Positions 5,046-5,667 of a stretch of 5,667 nt of DNA are shown here, one piece after another. Both the position numbers and the translations under genes were made by a program. Numbering within the stretch: the first letter of the stretch is position 1; every line of letters starts with the position of its first letter. Source of the DNA: an uncultured bacterium (GTDB taxonomy: Bacteria > Patescibacteriota > Dojkabacteria > SC72); the NCBI GenBank assembly GCA_938015795.1, contig CALLXA010000002.1:1-5667 (forward strand), given 5' to 3'. Below the pieces are notes generated by a model, which had not been told where the DNA came from, ran no database searches, and saw nothing but the letters and a program-made list of their open reading frames with translations.

Positions 5046-5390
5046 CTAATCACAACCTATTTTGACCTCGAAGGAGTTTATATCTTTTTCCATCTTGATT
5101 GTTTCTCCGTCTTTATAACATCTTCCTTCGAACTCCCAAGTATCATCTTGTCCGAAACGTAACGTTTCTATGAAAATTGAAACGTTCGTTTCAGCTATGC
5201 ATCTCCCCTCGACAAAATCGTCGAGGGACCCGGATACCACAGGTATCCAGGTGACTGGGAATGGGGGCAGTTCTATAACCCTCTCCCCATAACACAAAAT
5301 CCGACCATATGGTTCCTCTTTGGGTTGACACCCGGAAAGAACAAAAACTGCGAATATAACAAAAACAAGAACCAAAATCATTTTCTTCAT
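5046..5390 (-). CDS. Small Cys-rich lipoprotein of unknown function
   Basis: This 114-residue protein has a clear lipoprotein signal: MKK, a hydrophobic core to residue 17, and lipobox LSGC with lipidated Cys21. It would be diacylated and anchored on the outer face of the cytoplasmic membrane. The mature part has four more cysteines (33, 64, 91, 113), enough for two disulfides. The tetrapeptide EGRC occurs twice (61-64 and 88-91), which may mark an internal duplication. No known domain was recognised. The gene differs from the rest of the window: about 42% GC by hand count, frequent CCC, CGG, ACG and CTC codons, and a strong Shine-Dalgarno that the neighbours lack. A perfect hairpin follows the stop. 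These traits suggest recent acquisition. Four perfect palindromes lie inside the coding region (5154-5248). The first of two nearby ATGs is chosen because of the ribosome site. Confidence 0.82.
   Translation of the reverse strand: MKKMILVLVFVIFAVFVLSGCQPKEEPYGRILCYGERVIELPPFPVTWIPVVSGSLDDFVEGRCIAETNVSIFIETLRFGQDDTWEFEGRCYKDGETIKMEKDINSFEVKIGCD
5154..5248. repeat. Cluster of four perfect palindromes inside the lipoprotein gene
   Basis: GAAACGT-A-ACGTTTC occupies 5154-5168. GAAACG-TT-CGTTTC occupies 5179-5192. CCCTCGAC-N6-GTCGAGGG occupies 5206-5227. GGATACC-ACA-GGTATCC occupies 5232-5248. The first two are near copies 25 bp apart and encode ETLRF and ETNVS. All are exact; whether they act as DNA sites, RNA hairpins or nothing is unknown. 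Confidence 0.8.
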
Positions 5391-5396
5391 TTCTTT

Positions 5397-5402
5397 CTCC
5401 TC
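5397..5402 (-). promoter_or_regulatory. Strong Shine-Dalgarno of the lipoprotein gene
   Basis: GAGGAG on the minus strand lies six bases before the ATG at 5390, the ideal spacing. It fixes this start over a second ATG three codons later. It is the only strong ribosome binding site with a correctly placed start codon seen in the window. Confidence 0.85.
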
Positions 5403-5667
5403 TTTTTTTTGTTAAAAAAGAATATTTTTACATTTCCTTATCAAAGGAAAAAACCACATTAAGTGGATAAAACTAAATATTAAAATAATAATTAGCTATA
5501 CCCACTTAATATGGAAAAGAAAGATTACAATACATGCTATGTATATGTGTAAAAAGATATAAATCAAATACACATAATTTTTAACGAACAGAGAACTTAG
5601 TAAAAAACATAAGAACTCATTAAAAACATACCGAAGATATATCTCTATATGAGTCCTCCTGGTTACT
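5403..5667. other. Upstream region of the lipoprotein gene with dyads; otherwise no gene seen
   Basis: This region reaches the right edge and holds no clear gene. TTTCCTT-ATCA-AAGGAAA (5433-5450) is a perfect 7-bp inverted repeat in the likely 5' leader of the lipoprotein mRNA. Two related dyads follow (5454-5466 and 5502-5514). No convincing -35/-10 pair was found for the lipoprotein gene. An ATG at 5649 (plus strand) begins a frame reading MSPPGY that leaves the window after 19 bases; it may or may not be a gene start. Confidence 0.5.
5454..5514. repeat. Inverted pair of 13-bp dyad elements upstream of the lipoprotein gene
   Basis: CCACATTAAGTGG (5454-5466) is itself a dyad (CCAC-N5-GTGG). 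CCACTTAATATGG (5502-5514) is its reverse complement with one change. Their centres are 48 bp apart. They could be paired operator sites for a dimeric regulator, or in the minus-strand RNA the arms of a 13-bp stem with one G-U pair. Confidence 0.6.

Noticed and set aside
5630..5667. tRNA-like T-arm at the right edge (GAGTCCTCCTGGTTACT)
   Set aside because: The 5' side does not form a T stem, the TTC of the loop is absent, and no tRNA body lies upstream.
5649..5667. Possible gene start (MSPPGY) leaving the right edge
   Set aside because: Only six codons are visible and no ribosome site or promoter supports it, so it is not called as a gene.
1..5667. Alternative genetic code (TGA as Gly or Trp), as in some CPR or Mollicutes lineages
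   Set aside because: The recognised genes contain no in-frame TGA and read full length with normal TGG Trp codons; TGA ends the NYN gene next to a hairpin.

Overview
The window is AT-rich (roughly 30% GC by eye), tightly packed and mostly transcribed leftward. It reads cleanly with the standard bacterial code: the long frames contain no in-frame TGA. Most genes lack a Shine-Dalgarno sequence, one (vanY-like) looks leaderless, and the promoters are of the sigma-70 TTGACA/TATAAT type. With a sortase, a minimal sortase substrate, a VanY-type peptidase and a NYN-domain nuclease, this suits a small-genome Gram-positive-type lineage, most likely a Patescibacteria/CPR bacterium. That assignment is inference; a low-GC Firmicute is the alternative.

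Layout. 1-642 (minus): start of a family 2 glycosyltransferase that runs off the left edge. 711-929 (minus): 72-residue secreted protein that looks like a signal peptide joined directly to a sortase sorting signal; it has its own strong promoter (961-989) and a terminator-like hairpin around its stop codon. 999-1634 (minus): membrane-anchored sortase. 1683-3141 (minus): an abiEi/abiEii-type (type IV) toxin-antitoxin pair with a near-consensus promoter and operator-like palindromes. 3200-4015 (minus): D,D-carboxypeptidase of the VanY family. 4074-4691 (plus): divergent NYN-domain putative RNase. 5046-5390 (minus): small Cys-rich lipoprotein, compositionally unlike its neighbours, with its own terminator and a strong ribosome binding site. 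4720-5002 and 5403-5667 hold no convincing gene.

How the genes fit together. The main observation is a 33-bp direct repeat (31 of 33 identical) at 3200-3232, the 3' end of the vanY-like gene, and at 1634-1666, immediately before the sortase start. The second copy is a fragment of the vanY 3' end, including its stop codon, which overlaps the sortase ATG as TAATG. The simplest reading is that vanY and the sortase gene were once a translationally coupled envelope operon. The AbiE cassette (promoter, antitoxin, toxin, no recombinase) would then have inserted at the end of vanY and duplicated or regenerated that end. VanY peptidase, sortase, substrate and glycosyltransferase would together form a cell-surface locus, now interrupted by a defence/addiction module.
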